Positions 8,042 to 15,276 of a DNA stretch of 22,217 nt are shown piece by piece. Position numbers and translations under genes: made by a program. The DNA is taken from NCBI GenBank assembly GCA_964512305.1, contig CAZEIW010000112.1, forward strand, positions 1 to 22,217, in the 5' to 3' direction. The stretch's first letter is position 1. Each line of letters opens with the position of its first letter. The notes beneath the pieces were generated by a model. That model was not told the origin of the DNA. It saw only the letters and a program-made list of their open reading frames with translations, and did no database searches. The stretch comes from CAZEIW01 sp964512305 (GTDB taxonomy: Bacteria > Pseudomonadota > Gammaproteobacteria > Burkholderiales > Burkholderiaceae_F).

Positions 8042-9466
8042 ATGATGGCCGCAACCGACTTGCAGCGAGTTCGTGGCCCGATGAAGACGCCTTCGGTGCG
8101 GACCGTCTCCTGGGGCATCGCCCTGGTCATCGCGTCGCTGCTCGTCGGCGTCGGCATCTACGTTGCGCTGCATATCGACAGCGCGATCGACACCGCGAGG
8201 CTGATCGCGCGCCCCCACGAGGTGCAGACGGCGCTCGAGCACACCAAGGGAACGCTGGACGCGCTGGAGGACTCGGTCCAGGACTACATCATCGACGGTG
8301 CCGAGGGGATGCGCTTCCAGTACGAGGATGCCGTGCGCGCGCTCAGGGCGCAGGAGAGCGAGCTGTCGTCCCTGACCGCTGCCGGCCTGTCGGCCGGCGA
8401 CCTGTCGGAGATCGACACCGCGCTCGCGAAGGTCCTGTCCACGAGCCGGGCCGTGATCGACGCGCGCCGTTCCGCCGGGGTGGAACCGGCCGGCCGGCTC
8501 AACGAGGCAGGCCTGGCGGCGGTCGTGGCCGCCAATCGCAAGCTCGACGCGACGATCGCGGGGCAGCAGGATCTCCTGCGGTCCCGCGAGCGCGCCCTGC
8601 GCTGGGACGTGGCGCAGATGCTCGGCGGGCTGGTCGCCACCGCGACGATCGTGATCTGCGTCCTGGCCGGCGCGCTCGTGCTGATCGAGAGCGACCGGCG
8701 GCGCACCACCGACGCGCAGAACACGCTGCGCTCCGAGAACGTGCGTCTCGAAGACGCGGTGCGCGAGCGCTCCGAGACGCTCGCGCAGGCCAACCGCGAG
8801 CTCGCCTGGTTCGCCCGGCGGGCTTTGCAGATCCAGGAGCAGGAGCGGCGCAACCTGGCGCTCGAGCTGCACGACCAGATCGGACAGGAGCTGGCCGCGC
8901 TCACCTTGCGCCTCACGCGCGCCCAGCGCGAGCTCGCGCCGGCGGGACCGGCCGAGCTGAAGAACGCGCTGCAGGAGAGCATCGAGATCGCCCGCGCCAC
9001 CTACGGCGACGTCCACAACATGGCGCTCGATCTGCGGCCGGCGATGCTGGACCGTCTCGGGCTGATACCGGCGCTGCAGTGGTACGCCCGCCAGCAGGCG
9101 AAGCAGTCGGGTTGCGAGATCGCCGTCGAGGCCGACGTCCTTCCGGCATCGATCCCGCCCAACATCCTGATCGCGGCATTCCGGATCGTCCAGGAAGCCG
9201 TCAGCAACGCCGTGCGGCACGCCAATCCGACCCGGATCGAGGTCGACGCCCGCCATCGGCCGGGCTGCATCGAGCTCGAAGTGCGCGACAACGGGTCGGG
9301 GTTCGATCAGGCAGGTGTGACCGAGCAGCAGGAACCGCGCGTCGGGCTGGGCCTGATCGGCATGCGCCAGCGTGCCGAGGACGCCGGCGGCCACCTGTCG
9401 ATCCGGTCGAAGCCGGGAGAAGGGACGCAGATCATCGCGATGCTCTCGATCCCGGAGACCGCCTGA
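8042..9466 (+). CDS. Sensor histidine kinase, NarL/LiaS type (HisKA_3), CHASE3-like sensor
   Basis: 474 residues. TM1 is at about 22-42 and TM2 at about 192-215, enclosing a helical periplasmic sensor. The sensor pattern RPHEVQTALEH followed by DSVQDYIIDG and FQYEDAV resembles CHASE3, with the usual RGYLLTG replaced by QDYIIDG. After TM2 come a coiled-coil linker and a HisKA_3 dimerisation/phosphoacceptor domain with ERRNLALELHDQIGQEL; phospho-His is His277. The HATPase_c domain shows NAVRHA (Asn389), DNGSGF and GLGLIGMRQRAEDAGG. Kinases of this class phosphorylate LuxR/NarL-type regulators; none is adjacent. The start is uncertain: ATG 8081 gives a shorter N-terminus that matches the paralog better, and neither start has a strong Shine-Dalgarno. 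The kinase converges on a paralog across 21 bp. Confidence 0.88.
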   Translation: MMAATDLQRVRGPMKTPSVRTVSWGIALVIASLLVGVGIYVALHIDSAIDTARLIARPHEVQTALEHTKGTLDALEDSVQDYIIDGAEGMRFQYEDAVRALRAQESELSSLTAAGLSAGDLSEIDTALAKVLSTSRAVIDARRSAGVEPAGRLNEAGLAAVVAANRKLDATIAGQQDLLRSRERALRWDVAQMLGGLVATATIVICVLAGALVLIESDRRRTTDAQNTLRSENVRLEDAVRERSETLAQANRELAWFARRALQIQEQERRNLALELHDQIGQELAALTLRLTRAQRELAPAGPAELKNALQESIEIARATYGDVHNMALDLRPAMLDRLGLIPALQWYARQQAKQSGCEIAVEADVLPASIPPNILIAAFRIVQEAVSNAVRHANPTRIEVDARHRPGCIELEVRDNGSGFDQAGVTEQQEPRVGLGLIGMRQRAEDAGGHLSIRSKPGEGTQIIAMLSIPETA

Positions 9467-10933
9467 GCCACCGGAACCGACGCCGCCTCAAGCTCCGCCG
9501 GGCGCTCCACCTCCCGCGCCGTCTTCGAGCGCCGGAGGCAGCGACAGCGACGCGACGATTTCGGTACCGGAGCCCGGTGCCGAACGGATCGCCACCTCGC
9601 CTCCGGCGTCGTGTGCGCGCTGGCGGATCCCGATCAGGCCCAGGCCGAGACGGGGCTCCTGATGCGCGACCGTCGCGTCCGGGTCGAAGCCGACGCCGTC
9701 ATCCCGAATGCGAAGCTCGATGCGGTCGTGCACGCAGCGGGCGCGGATCTCGATGCGGCGGGGGTTGCCGTGGCGCACCGCATTGCTGACGGCCTCCTGC
9801 ACGATCCGATAGGCGGCGGTCAGGACCTCCGACGTGAGCCCGGCGGGGAACTCGTCGGCCTCGACGACGATCTCGCAGCGGGCGAACTTGGCCTGTTGCC
9901 GCGCATACCATTGCAGCGTCGGCAGCAGGCCGAGCCGGTCGAGCATCGCCGGCCGCAGCTCGAGCGCGAGGTTGTGAATGTCGCCATAGGCCGCGCGCGC
10001 GATCTCGATGCCGGCCTGCAGGGCCGCCCGCTTCTCCGGCTGCACGAGGGGCGCCAGCTCCTGGTCGCTGCGGGTCAGGGTCATGACCAGCGCCGCCAGC
10101 TCCTGGCCGATCTGATCGTGCAGCTCGAGCGCTAGGTTGCGCCGCTCCTTTTCCTGGACCTGCAGCGCGCGCCGGGAGAACCAGGTCAGCTCTCGATTGG
10201 CCTGTGCCAGCGTCTCCGATCGTTCCCGCACCGCGCCTTCCAGGCGGAGGTTCTCCGAGTTCAGGCGGTCCCGGACCTCGGCCTGGCGGCGGCGGTCTTG
10301 CTCGAGAAGCACGATCGCGGCGACCAGCATGCACAGGACGATCGCGGCCGTCGCCCCGAGGCCCCAGGCGATCTGCTCCACGTCGCTGCGCAGCGACCAC
10401 TCGCGCGCCCGGCGCAGCTGCAGCTGGGCGGCCACCAGCGCGTCGAGCTTGCGATTGGCGATGTTCGTCGCGCGGCCTTCCTCGGCCAGCAGTCTGAGCG
10501 CTTCCGCGCGGTTGCTTGCGCCGGCATCGATCACCGCCTTGCTCGCGCTCAGGACCTCCGCGATCCGCCGATCGACCTCGGCGAGGTCGCCTGCCGGGAT
10601 GGCGGAACCGGCCAGCGCCGTCAATTCGGCCGTTCTGGCGCTGAGCTGGCGGGCGGCGTCCTCGTACTGGAACAGGATCCGCCTGCCCGCGGCGCCCTCG
10701 ATGATGTAGTCCTGCACCGAATCGTCGAGGATATCGATCGAGGCGCCGATGTGCTCGAGCGCGGTCTGCACCTCGTGCGGGCGCCCCAGCATCGTCGCGG
10801 CGTCCAGAGCGCTGTGGATCCGCTGACCGACGAATGCGCCGACGCCTGCGACCAGCAGCGCGACGGCCAGGACGACGGCCCACGGAGCGAACCGCGCGGC
10901 GGTTCCCCTCGCGCCCAAGCGCTGCTCCGGCAC
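8081..10933. repeat. Large imperfect inverted repeat made by two convergent paralogous kinase genes
   Basis: The two kinase genes are diverged copies in inverted orientation, with the symmetry centre near 9477. The similarity extends to DNA. For example, the phosphoacceptor region at about 8844-8902 and the reverse complement of about 10088-10146 differ at only a few positions. The N-terminal sensor regions are recognisably related but more diverged. This is an ancient inverted duplication rather than a recent one, since many positions differ. Confidence 0.6.
9488..10933 (-). CDS. Sensor histidine kinase, NarL/LiaS type, paralog of the converging kinase
   Basis: 481 residues from a GTG start (reverse complement of 10931-10933), with a GAGGGG-type Shine-Dalgarno just upstream in its 5' leader. 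Architecture matches the converging kinase. TM1 is about 17-37. The CHASE3-like periplasmic region contains RPHEVQTALEH and DSVQDYIIEG. TM2 lies near residues 200-222. The HisKA_3 domain has ERRNLALELHDQIGQEL with phospho-His at His272, and HATPase_c has NAVRHGN, DDGVGFD and GLGLIGIRQRAHDAGG. It ends with a Gly/Ala-rich tail absent from the paralog. All catalytic motifs are intact in both copies, so neither is an obvious pseudogene. It is transcribed divergently from the kdp operon but is not KdpD: it lacks the KdpD sensor and Usp domains and four-helix membrane core. Its response regulator is not in the window. Confidence 0.88.
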   Translation of the reverse strand: MPEQRLGARGTAARFAPWAVVLAVALLVAGVGAFVGQRIHSALDAATMLGRPHEVQTALEHIGASIDILDDSVQDYIIEGAAGRRILFQYEDAARQLSARTAELTALAGSAIPAGDLAEVDRRIAEVLSASKAVIDAGASNRAEALRLLAEEGRATNIANRKLDALVAAQLQLRRAREWSLRSDVEQIAWGLGATAAIVLCMLVAAIVLLEQDRRRQAEVRDRLNSENLRLEGAVRERSETLAQANRELTWFSRRALQVQEKERRNLALELHDQIGQELAALVMTLTRSDQELAPLVQPEKRAALQAGIEIARAAYGDIHNLALELRPAMLDRLGLLPTLQWYARQQAKFARCEIVVEADEFPAGLTSEVLTAAYRIVQEAVSNAVRHGNPRRIEIRARCVHDRIELRIRDDGVGFDPDATVAHQEPRLGLGLIGIRQRAHDAGGEVAIRSAPGSGTEIVASLSLPPALEDGAGGGAPGGA

Positions 10934-11030
10934 TGCGATCCCCCCTCGGGCACGTTGTGAACGAGAACTGCTCGCGAGTCTATTCCGAAATCTTCTCCGG
11001 TGATCCCATTGAACGCGCGCAAGGGGCGGC

Positions 11031-11049
11031 TTTTTACGCCATTTTGATA
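11031..11049 (+). promoter_or_regulatory. T-rich element upstream of kdp, possible KdpE-like operator
   Basis: TTTTTACGCC (11031-11040) followed by ATTTTGATAA is a short AT-rich island in very GC-rich surroundings, directly in front of the proposed -35 element. It loosely resembles the T-rich KdpE site described upstream of E. coli kdp. This is a resemblance only; no kdpDE is present in the window. Confidence 0.25.
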
Positions 11050-11072
11050 ACGCGGCCGCAGCTTCCTACAAC
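11044..11072 (+). promoter_or_regulatory. kdp promoter: Candidate sigma-70 promoter of the kdp operon
   Basis: TTGATA (11044-11049, 5 of 6 to the -35 consensus) and TACAAC (11067-11072, 4 of 6 to the -10 consensus) are separated by exactly 17 bases. They lie about 60 bases before the first small ORF of the kdp run. This is the best promoter-like pair in the 10934-11132 gap shared with the divergent kinase gene. Confidence 0.4.
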
Positions 11073-11132
11073 AAATTTGCGCTGCCCCGCATATGCTCCG
11101 TGCCCTGCAACGAGTGCATACGGGGCTCAAGG

Positions 11133-11225
11133 ATGGACATCGCGTACTTGCTGGGGATCCTCGCGTTTTTCGGTCTGACGGTCGCGCTGGCGATCGGCTG
11201 CGCGAAGCTGGGCGGCCCGCGGTGA
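11133..11225 (+). CDS. 30-residue single-pass membrane peptide preceding kdpF
   Basis: ATG 11133 opens a 30-codon frame (MDIAYLLGILAFFGLTVA... ending AKLGGPR) that is one hydrophobic transmembrane helix with a Cys near its end. Its stop overlaps the GTG start of kdpF by 4 bases (GTGA), indicating translational coupling. The Shine-Dalgarno is poor: a GGGG run lies about 7 bases upstream, while an AAGG directly abuts the ATG. Small hydrophobic ORFs at this position are found ahead of kdpF in other proteobacteria, from memory. It may be a KdpFABC accessory subunit or a leader peptide; no function is established by the sequence. Confidence 0.6.
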   Translation: MDIAYLLGILAFFGLTVALAIGCAKLGGPR

Positions 11226-11311
11226 CCTGGCTCACGATCGTCAGCGGCGTCGTCGCGGTCGGACTGCTCGTCTACCTCGTGGTCGCCCTCGTCAGGGCGG
11301 AGGATCTGTGA
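11222..11311 (+). CDS. kdpF: KdpF, small subunit of the K+-transporting P-type ATPase
   Basis: 29 residues from GTG 11222: MTWLTIVSGVVAVGLLVYLVV followed by ALVRAEDL. This is the standard KdpF size (about 29 aa), a single transmembrane helix with the characteristic short charged C-terminus (ALVRAE). KdpF packs against KdpA and stabilises the KdpFABC complex in the inner membrane. The gene overlaps the upstream 30-aa peptide gene by 4 bases, and its TGA stop shares one base with the ATG of kdpA (TGATG). Identification rests on size, composition and the invariant position in front of kdpA. Confidence 0.88.
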   Translation: MTWLTIVSGVVAVGLLVYLVVALVRAEDL

Positions 11312-13116
11312 TGACCGCGCATGCCTGGATCACGCTGCTGCTCTACCTGGTGCTGCTGCTTGCCGTGGTGGTGCCGGTCGGGGCCTTCCTCGCGGACGTG
11401 ATGGAAGGCCGCCCGGTCGCGGTGCTGCGAATCGGCGCGCCGGTCGAGAACCTGATCTACCGGTTGTGCGGGGTGCGCAAGGACGCCGAGATGCCGTGGC
11501 TGCAATACGCCATCGGCCTGCTGCTGTTCAACGCGATCGGCGTGCTGTTCGTCTACGCGCTGCAGCGGCTGCAGCTGTGGCTGCCGCTCAATCCCCAGGC
11601 GTTCGCCAACGTCAGTCCGGACTCCTCGTTCAACACCGGGCTCAGCTTCGCGACCAACACCAACTGGCAGGGATACTCCGGCGAATCGACGATGAGCTAC
11701 CTGACCCAGATGCTGGGGCTCGTCGGGCAGAACTTCTTCTCGGCCGCGACGGGAATCGTCGTCGCGATCGTGCTGATCCGGGGCTTCGCGCGCCACAGCA
11801 TGAAGACGGTGGGCAACGTCTGGGTCGACCTGACCCGGTGCACGCTGTACCTGCTCCTGCCGGTCTCGATCGTCTACGCGCTGTTCCTGGTCGGGCAGGG
11901 AGCGATCCAGAATTTCGATGCCTACAAGGACGTCACGACGCTCGAGGTCACGCACTACCAGAACCCCAAGCTCGACGCCGCCGGGCAGCCGGTGAAGGAC
12001 GCCCAGGGCAACCCGGTGACCGAGGCCGCGCAGACGCCGACCCAGACGCTGCCGATGGGCCCGATCGCGTCGCAGGAGGCGATCAAGATGCTCGGCACCA
12101 ACGGCGGCGGCCCCTTCAACGCCAACTCGGCGCATCCGTACGAGAACCCGACGCCGCTGTCGGACTTCGTCCAGATGCTGTCGATCTTCCTGATCCCGGG
12201 CGCGCTGTGCCTCGCATTCGGCCGCATCGTGGGCGACCGCAGGCAGGGCTGGGCGATCCTGGTGTCGATGGCGCTGATCTTCGTCGTGATGGCGGTGGTC
12301 GCGATGCATTACGAGCAGCAGGGCAACCCGCTGATCGCGAAGCTCGGCGTCGACCAGGGCGCGAGCGAGCTGCAGGCCGGCGGCAACATGGAAGGCAAGG
12401 AGACCCGCTTCGGCATCGCCGACTCGGCGCTGTTCGCGACCATCACGACCTCGGCGTCGTGCGGCGCGGTCAACGCGATGCACGATTCGCTGCTGCCCAT
12501 GGCGGGCTTCGTGCCGCTGTGGAACATGATGCTGGGCGAGGTGGTGTTCGGCGGCGTCGGCTCGGGCCTGTACGGCATGCTGGTGTTCGCGGTCACCGCG
12601 GTGTTCATCGCCGGCCTGATGATCGGCCGCACGCCCGAGTACATCGGCAAGAAGATCGAATCGTTCGACATGAAGATGGTGTCGATCGCGGTGCTGGCCA
12701 CCCCGGTGCTGGTGCTGGCGCTCACCGCGGTCGCGGTGATGTCGCCCGACGGGCGGGCCGGGATCGCCAACCCCGGCGCGCACGGCTTCTCCGAGATCCT
12801 GTATGCATTCACGTCGGCCGCCAACAACAACGGCAGCGCGTTCGCGGGCCTGAGCGCGAACACGCCGTTCTACAACGTCGCCACCGCGATCAACATGTGG
12901 TTCGGCCGCTTCGCCGTGATCGTCCCGGTGCTGGGGCTCGCCGGTTCGCTGGCGGCGAAGAAGCGCCTGGCCGTGACGGCCGGCACCATGCCGACGCACG
13001 GGCCGCTGTTCGTCGCGCTGCTGATCGGCACGGTGCTGCTGGTCGGCGCGCTGAACTACGTGCCGGCGCTGGCGCTGGGGCCGGTGGTGGAGCAGCTGGC
13101 GCTGTGGCCGCGGTGA
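11311..13116 (+). CDS. kdpA: KdpA, K+-channel-like subunit of KdpFABC
   Basis: 601 residues, the normal length for KdpA, with about ten hydrophobic helices. All four selectivity-filter loops of this superfamily-of-K+-transporters protein are visible: TNTNWQGY, LGTNGGGPFN, TSASCGAVN and SAANNNGSAF. KdpA selects K+ from the periplasm and passes it through an intersubunit tunnel to KdpB. I chose ATG 11311, which overlaps the kdpF stop by one base; a GTG immediately before it (11308) is an alternative. The periplasmic loop around residues 205-240 carries a polar segment (KLDAAGQPVKDAQGNPVTEA) as in many KdpA proteins. The next gene, kdpB, starts 76 bp later, a gap wide enough to hold a palindromic repeat. 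Confidence 0.97.
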   Translation: MTAHAWITLLLYLVLLLAVVVPVGAFLADVMEGRPVAVLRIGAPVENLIYRLCGVRKDAEMPWLQYAIGLLLFNAIGVLFVYALQRLQLWLPLNPQAFANVSPDSSFNTGLSFATNTNWQGYSGESTMSYLTQMLGLVGQNFFSAATGIVVAIVLIRGFARHSMKTVGNVWVDLTRCTLYLLLPVSIVYALFLVGQGAIQNFDAYKDVTTLEVTHYQNPKLDAAGQPVKDAQGNPVTEAAQTPTQTLPMGPIASQEAIKMLGTNGGGPFNANSAHPYENPTPLSDFVQMLSIFLIPGALCLAFGRIVGDRRQGWAILVSMALIFVVMAVVAMHYEQQGNPLIAKLGVDQGASELQAGGNMEGKETRFGIADSALFATITTSASCGAVNAMHDSLLPMAGFVPLWNMMLGEVVFGGVGSGLYGMLVFAVTAVFIAGLMIGRTPEYIGKKIESFDMKMVSIAVLATPVLVLALTAVAVMSPDGRAGIANPGAHGFSEILYAFTSAANNNGSAFAGLSANTPFYNVATAINMWFGRFAVIVPVLGLAGSLAAKKRLAVTAGTMPTHGPLFVALLIGTVLLVGALNYVPALALGPVVEQLALWPR

Positions 13117-13132
13117 CCGCTATGGGTACCTA

Positions 13133-13160
13133 TCCCCTCTCCCGCAAGCGGGAGAGGGGA
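13133..13160. repeat. REP-like palindrome between kdpA and kdpB (copy 1)
   Basis: TCCCCTCTCCCGC (13133-13145), a two-base AA spacer, then its exact reverse complement (13148-13160). It is a perfect 13-bp hairpin inside the operon, 16 bases after the kdpA stop. Related palindromes occur at 15852 and 22057. This copy lacks the CGGGGTGAGGG tail of the others. In the transcript it would form a very stable stem that could stabilise the kdpFA message or attenuate read-through into kdpB. Confidence 0.85.
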
Positions 13161-13192
13161 GCGTTGCAGTCAGTCTTCCATCGGAGATCAGG

Positions 13193-15259
13193 GTGACCCG
13201 CAAGACCTTGAAACTCTTCGACCCCGTGCTGATCCGGCCGGCGATCGTCGATTCGTTCCTCAAGCTCGACCCGCGCGTGCAATGGCGCAACCCGGTCATG
13301 TTCGTCGTGTTCGTCGGCAGCATCCTGACCACGGCGCTGTGGGTGCAGTCGCTCGTCGGGCAGGGCGAGGCCGCCCCCGGTTTCATCCTGGCGATCGCGC
13401 TGTGGCTGTGGTTCACGGTGCTGTTCGCCAACTTCGCCGAGGCGCTCGCCGAAGGCCGCAGCAAGGCGCAGGCGGCTTCGCTGCGCGGCCTGAAGAAGGA
13501 GATCTGGGCCAAGAAGCTCGAGCAGCCGAAGCACGGATCGAAATGGTTCCTGCAGCTCGCCACCGACCTGCGCCGCGGCGACGTCGTGCTGATCGAGGCC
13601 GGCGACATGGTGCCGGCCGACGCGGAGGTGATCGAGGGCGTGGCGTCGGTCGACGAGAGCGCGATCACCGGCGAATCCGCGCCGGTGATCCGGGAGGCGG
13701 GCGGCGACTTCTCGGCCGTGACCGGCGGCACGCGCGTGCTGTCGGACTGGATCGTCGCCAGCGTCACCGTCAACCCGGGCGAGGCCTTCATCGACCGGAT
13801 GATCGCGATGGTCGAGAGCGCGAAACGCCAGAAGACGCCGAACGAAATCGCGCTCACGATCCTGCTGATCGCCCTGACGATCGTGTTCCTGGTCGTGACC
13901 GTGACGCTGCTGCCTTACTCGCTGTTCAGCGTCGACGTCGCCAAGGCGGGCACGCCGGTCACGATCACGGTGCTGATCTCGCTGCTGGTGTGCCTGATTC
14001 CCACCACGATCGCCGGCCTGCTTTCGGCGATCGGCGTCGCAGGCATGAGCCGCATGATGCAGGCCAACGTGATCGCGACATCCGGCCGCGCCGTCGAAGC
14101 GGCCGGCGACGTCGACGTGCTGCTGCTCGACAAGACCGGCACCATCACGCTCGGCAACCGCTCGGCGGACGCGCTGATTCCGGCCGCCGGCGTCACCGAG
14201 GCCGAGCTCGCCGACGCCGCCCAGCTCGCCTCGCTCGCCGACGAGACACCCGAGGGCCGCAGCATCGTGGTGCTCGCCAAGCAGCGCTTCAACCTGCGCG
14301 AGCGGGATCTGGCGACGCTCGACGCGCGCTTCGTTCCATTTTCCGCGCAGACCCGGATGAGCGGCGTCGACATCGGCGGACGGCAGATCCGCAAAGGCGC
14401 GGCGGACGCGGTGCAGCGGCACGTCGAGGGGCTCGGCGGCAAGATCGGCGCGCCCCTGCTGAAGGCGGTCGACGACGTCGCGCGCCGCGGCAGCACGCCG
14501 CTGGTGGTCGCCGAGGGTGCGCGCGTGCTCGGTGTCATCGAGCTCAAGGACATCGTCAAGGGCGGCATCAAGGAGCGCTTCGCCGAGCTGCGCCGGATGG
14601 GCATCAAGACCGTGATGATCACCGGCGACAACCGGCTGACCGCGGCGGCGATCGCGGCCGAGGCCGGGGTCGACGATTTCCTGTCGGAGGCCACCCCCGA
14701 GGCCAAGCTGGCGCTGATCCGGCAGCACCAGGCCGAAGGCCGGCTGGTCGCGATGACGGGCGACGGCACCAACGACGCGCCCGCGCTGGCCCAGGCCGAC
14801 GTGGCGGTGGCGATGAACACCGGGACGCAGGCCGCGAAGGAGGCCGGCAACATGGTCGATCTCGATTCCAACCCGACCAAGCTGATCGAAGTGGTCGAAA
14901 CCGGCAAGCAGATGCTGATGACGCGCGGCGCGCTCACGACGTTCAGCATCGCCAACGACGTCGCCAAGTACTTCGCGATCATCCCGGCCGCTTTCGTGAC
15001 GACGTATCCGCAGCTGGCGGCGCTGAACGTGATGCAGCTGGCGAGCCCGGCCTCGGCGGTGCTGTCCGCGGTGATCTTCAACGCGCTGATCATCGTCGCG
15101 CTGATTCCGCTCGCGCTGAAGGGCGTTCGCTACCGGCCGCTGGGGGCGGCGGTCGTCCTGCGCCGCAATCTGCTCGTCTACGGCCTGGGCGGCATCGTCG
15201 TGCCGTTCATCGGCATCAAGCTGATCGACCTGATCCTGGTCGCGGCCCGGCTCGTCTGA
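13193..15259 (+). CDS. kdpB: KdpB, catalytic P-type ATPase subunit of KdpFABC
   Basis: 688 residues from GTG 13193, with a GGAG Shine-Dalgarno at 13183-13186. P-type ATPase landmarks are in order. TGES of the actuator domain is residues 159-162. The P-domain DKTGT has phospho-Asp Asp313. GDGTNDAP holds Asp524 and Asp528. There is an N-domain between them, and seven or so membrane helices at the expected places. It hydrolyses ATP to drive K+ uptake in concert with KdpA. Ser162 of the TGES motif keeps the same number as the E. coli serine whose phosphorylation inhibits the pump at high K+ (established in E. coli), so that control could operate here. kdpC follows after 17 bp. Confidence 0.97.
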   Translation: MTRKTLKLFDPVLIRPAIVDSFLKLDPRVQWRNPVMFVVFVGSILTTALWVQSLVGQGEAAPGFILAIALWLWFTVLFANFAEALAEGRSKAQAASLRGLKKEIWAKKLEQPKHGSKWFLQLATDLRRGDVVLIEAGDMVPADAEVIEGVASVDESAITGESAPVIREAGGDFSAVTGGTRVLSDWIVASVTVNPGEAFIDRMIAMVESAKRQKTPNEIALTILLIALTIVFLVVTVTLLPYSLFSVDVAKAGTPVTITVLISLLVCLIPTTIAGLLSAIGVAGMSRMMQANVIATSGRAVEAAGDVDVLLLDKTGTITLGNRSADALIPAAGVTEAELADAAQLASLADETPEGRSIVVLAKQRFNLRERDLATLDARFVPFSAQTRMSGVDIGGRQIRKGAADAVQRHVEGLGGKIGAPLLKAVDDVARRGSTPLVVAEGARVLGVIELKDIVKGGIKERFAELRRMGIKTVMITGDNRLTAAAIAAEAGVDDFLSEATPEAKLALIRQHQAEGRLVAMTGDGTNDAPALAQADVAVAMNTGTQAAKEAGNMVDLDSNPTKLIEVVETGKQMLMTRGALTTFSIANDVAKYFAIIPAAFVTTYPQLAALNVMQLASPASAVLSAVIFNALIIVALIPLALKGVRYRPLGAAVVLRRNLLVYGLGGIVVPFIGIKLIDLILVAARLV

Positions 15260-15276
15260 CCCCGGAGAACAATGCG

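Noticed and set aside
8041..8046. TATGAT as a -10 promoter element for the first kinase
   Set aside because: No acceptable -35 sequence lies 16-18 bases upstream, and the match overlaps the candidate ATG start. It stays only as a reason to doubt which ATG is used.
6425..9394. 989-codon open frame on the minus strand
   Set aside because: It lies antisense across the cytochrome fusion and the first kinase, both of which have clear domain motifs. Its translation is Arg/Gly/His-rich with no recognisable domain, as expected for the reverse frame of very GC-rich genes.
9467..9487. Terminator between the convergent kinases
   Set aside because: The 21-base gap has no hairpin with a T-run.
11272..12999. 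575-codon minus-strand frame opposite kdpA
   Set aside because: Low-complexity His/Arg/Asp-rich translation, fully antisense to an unmistakable kdpA.
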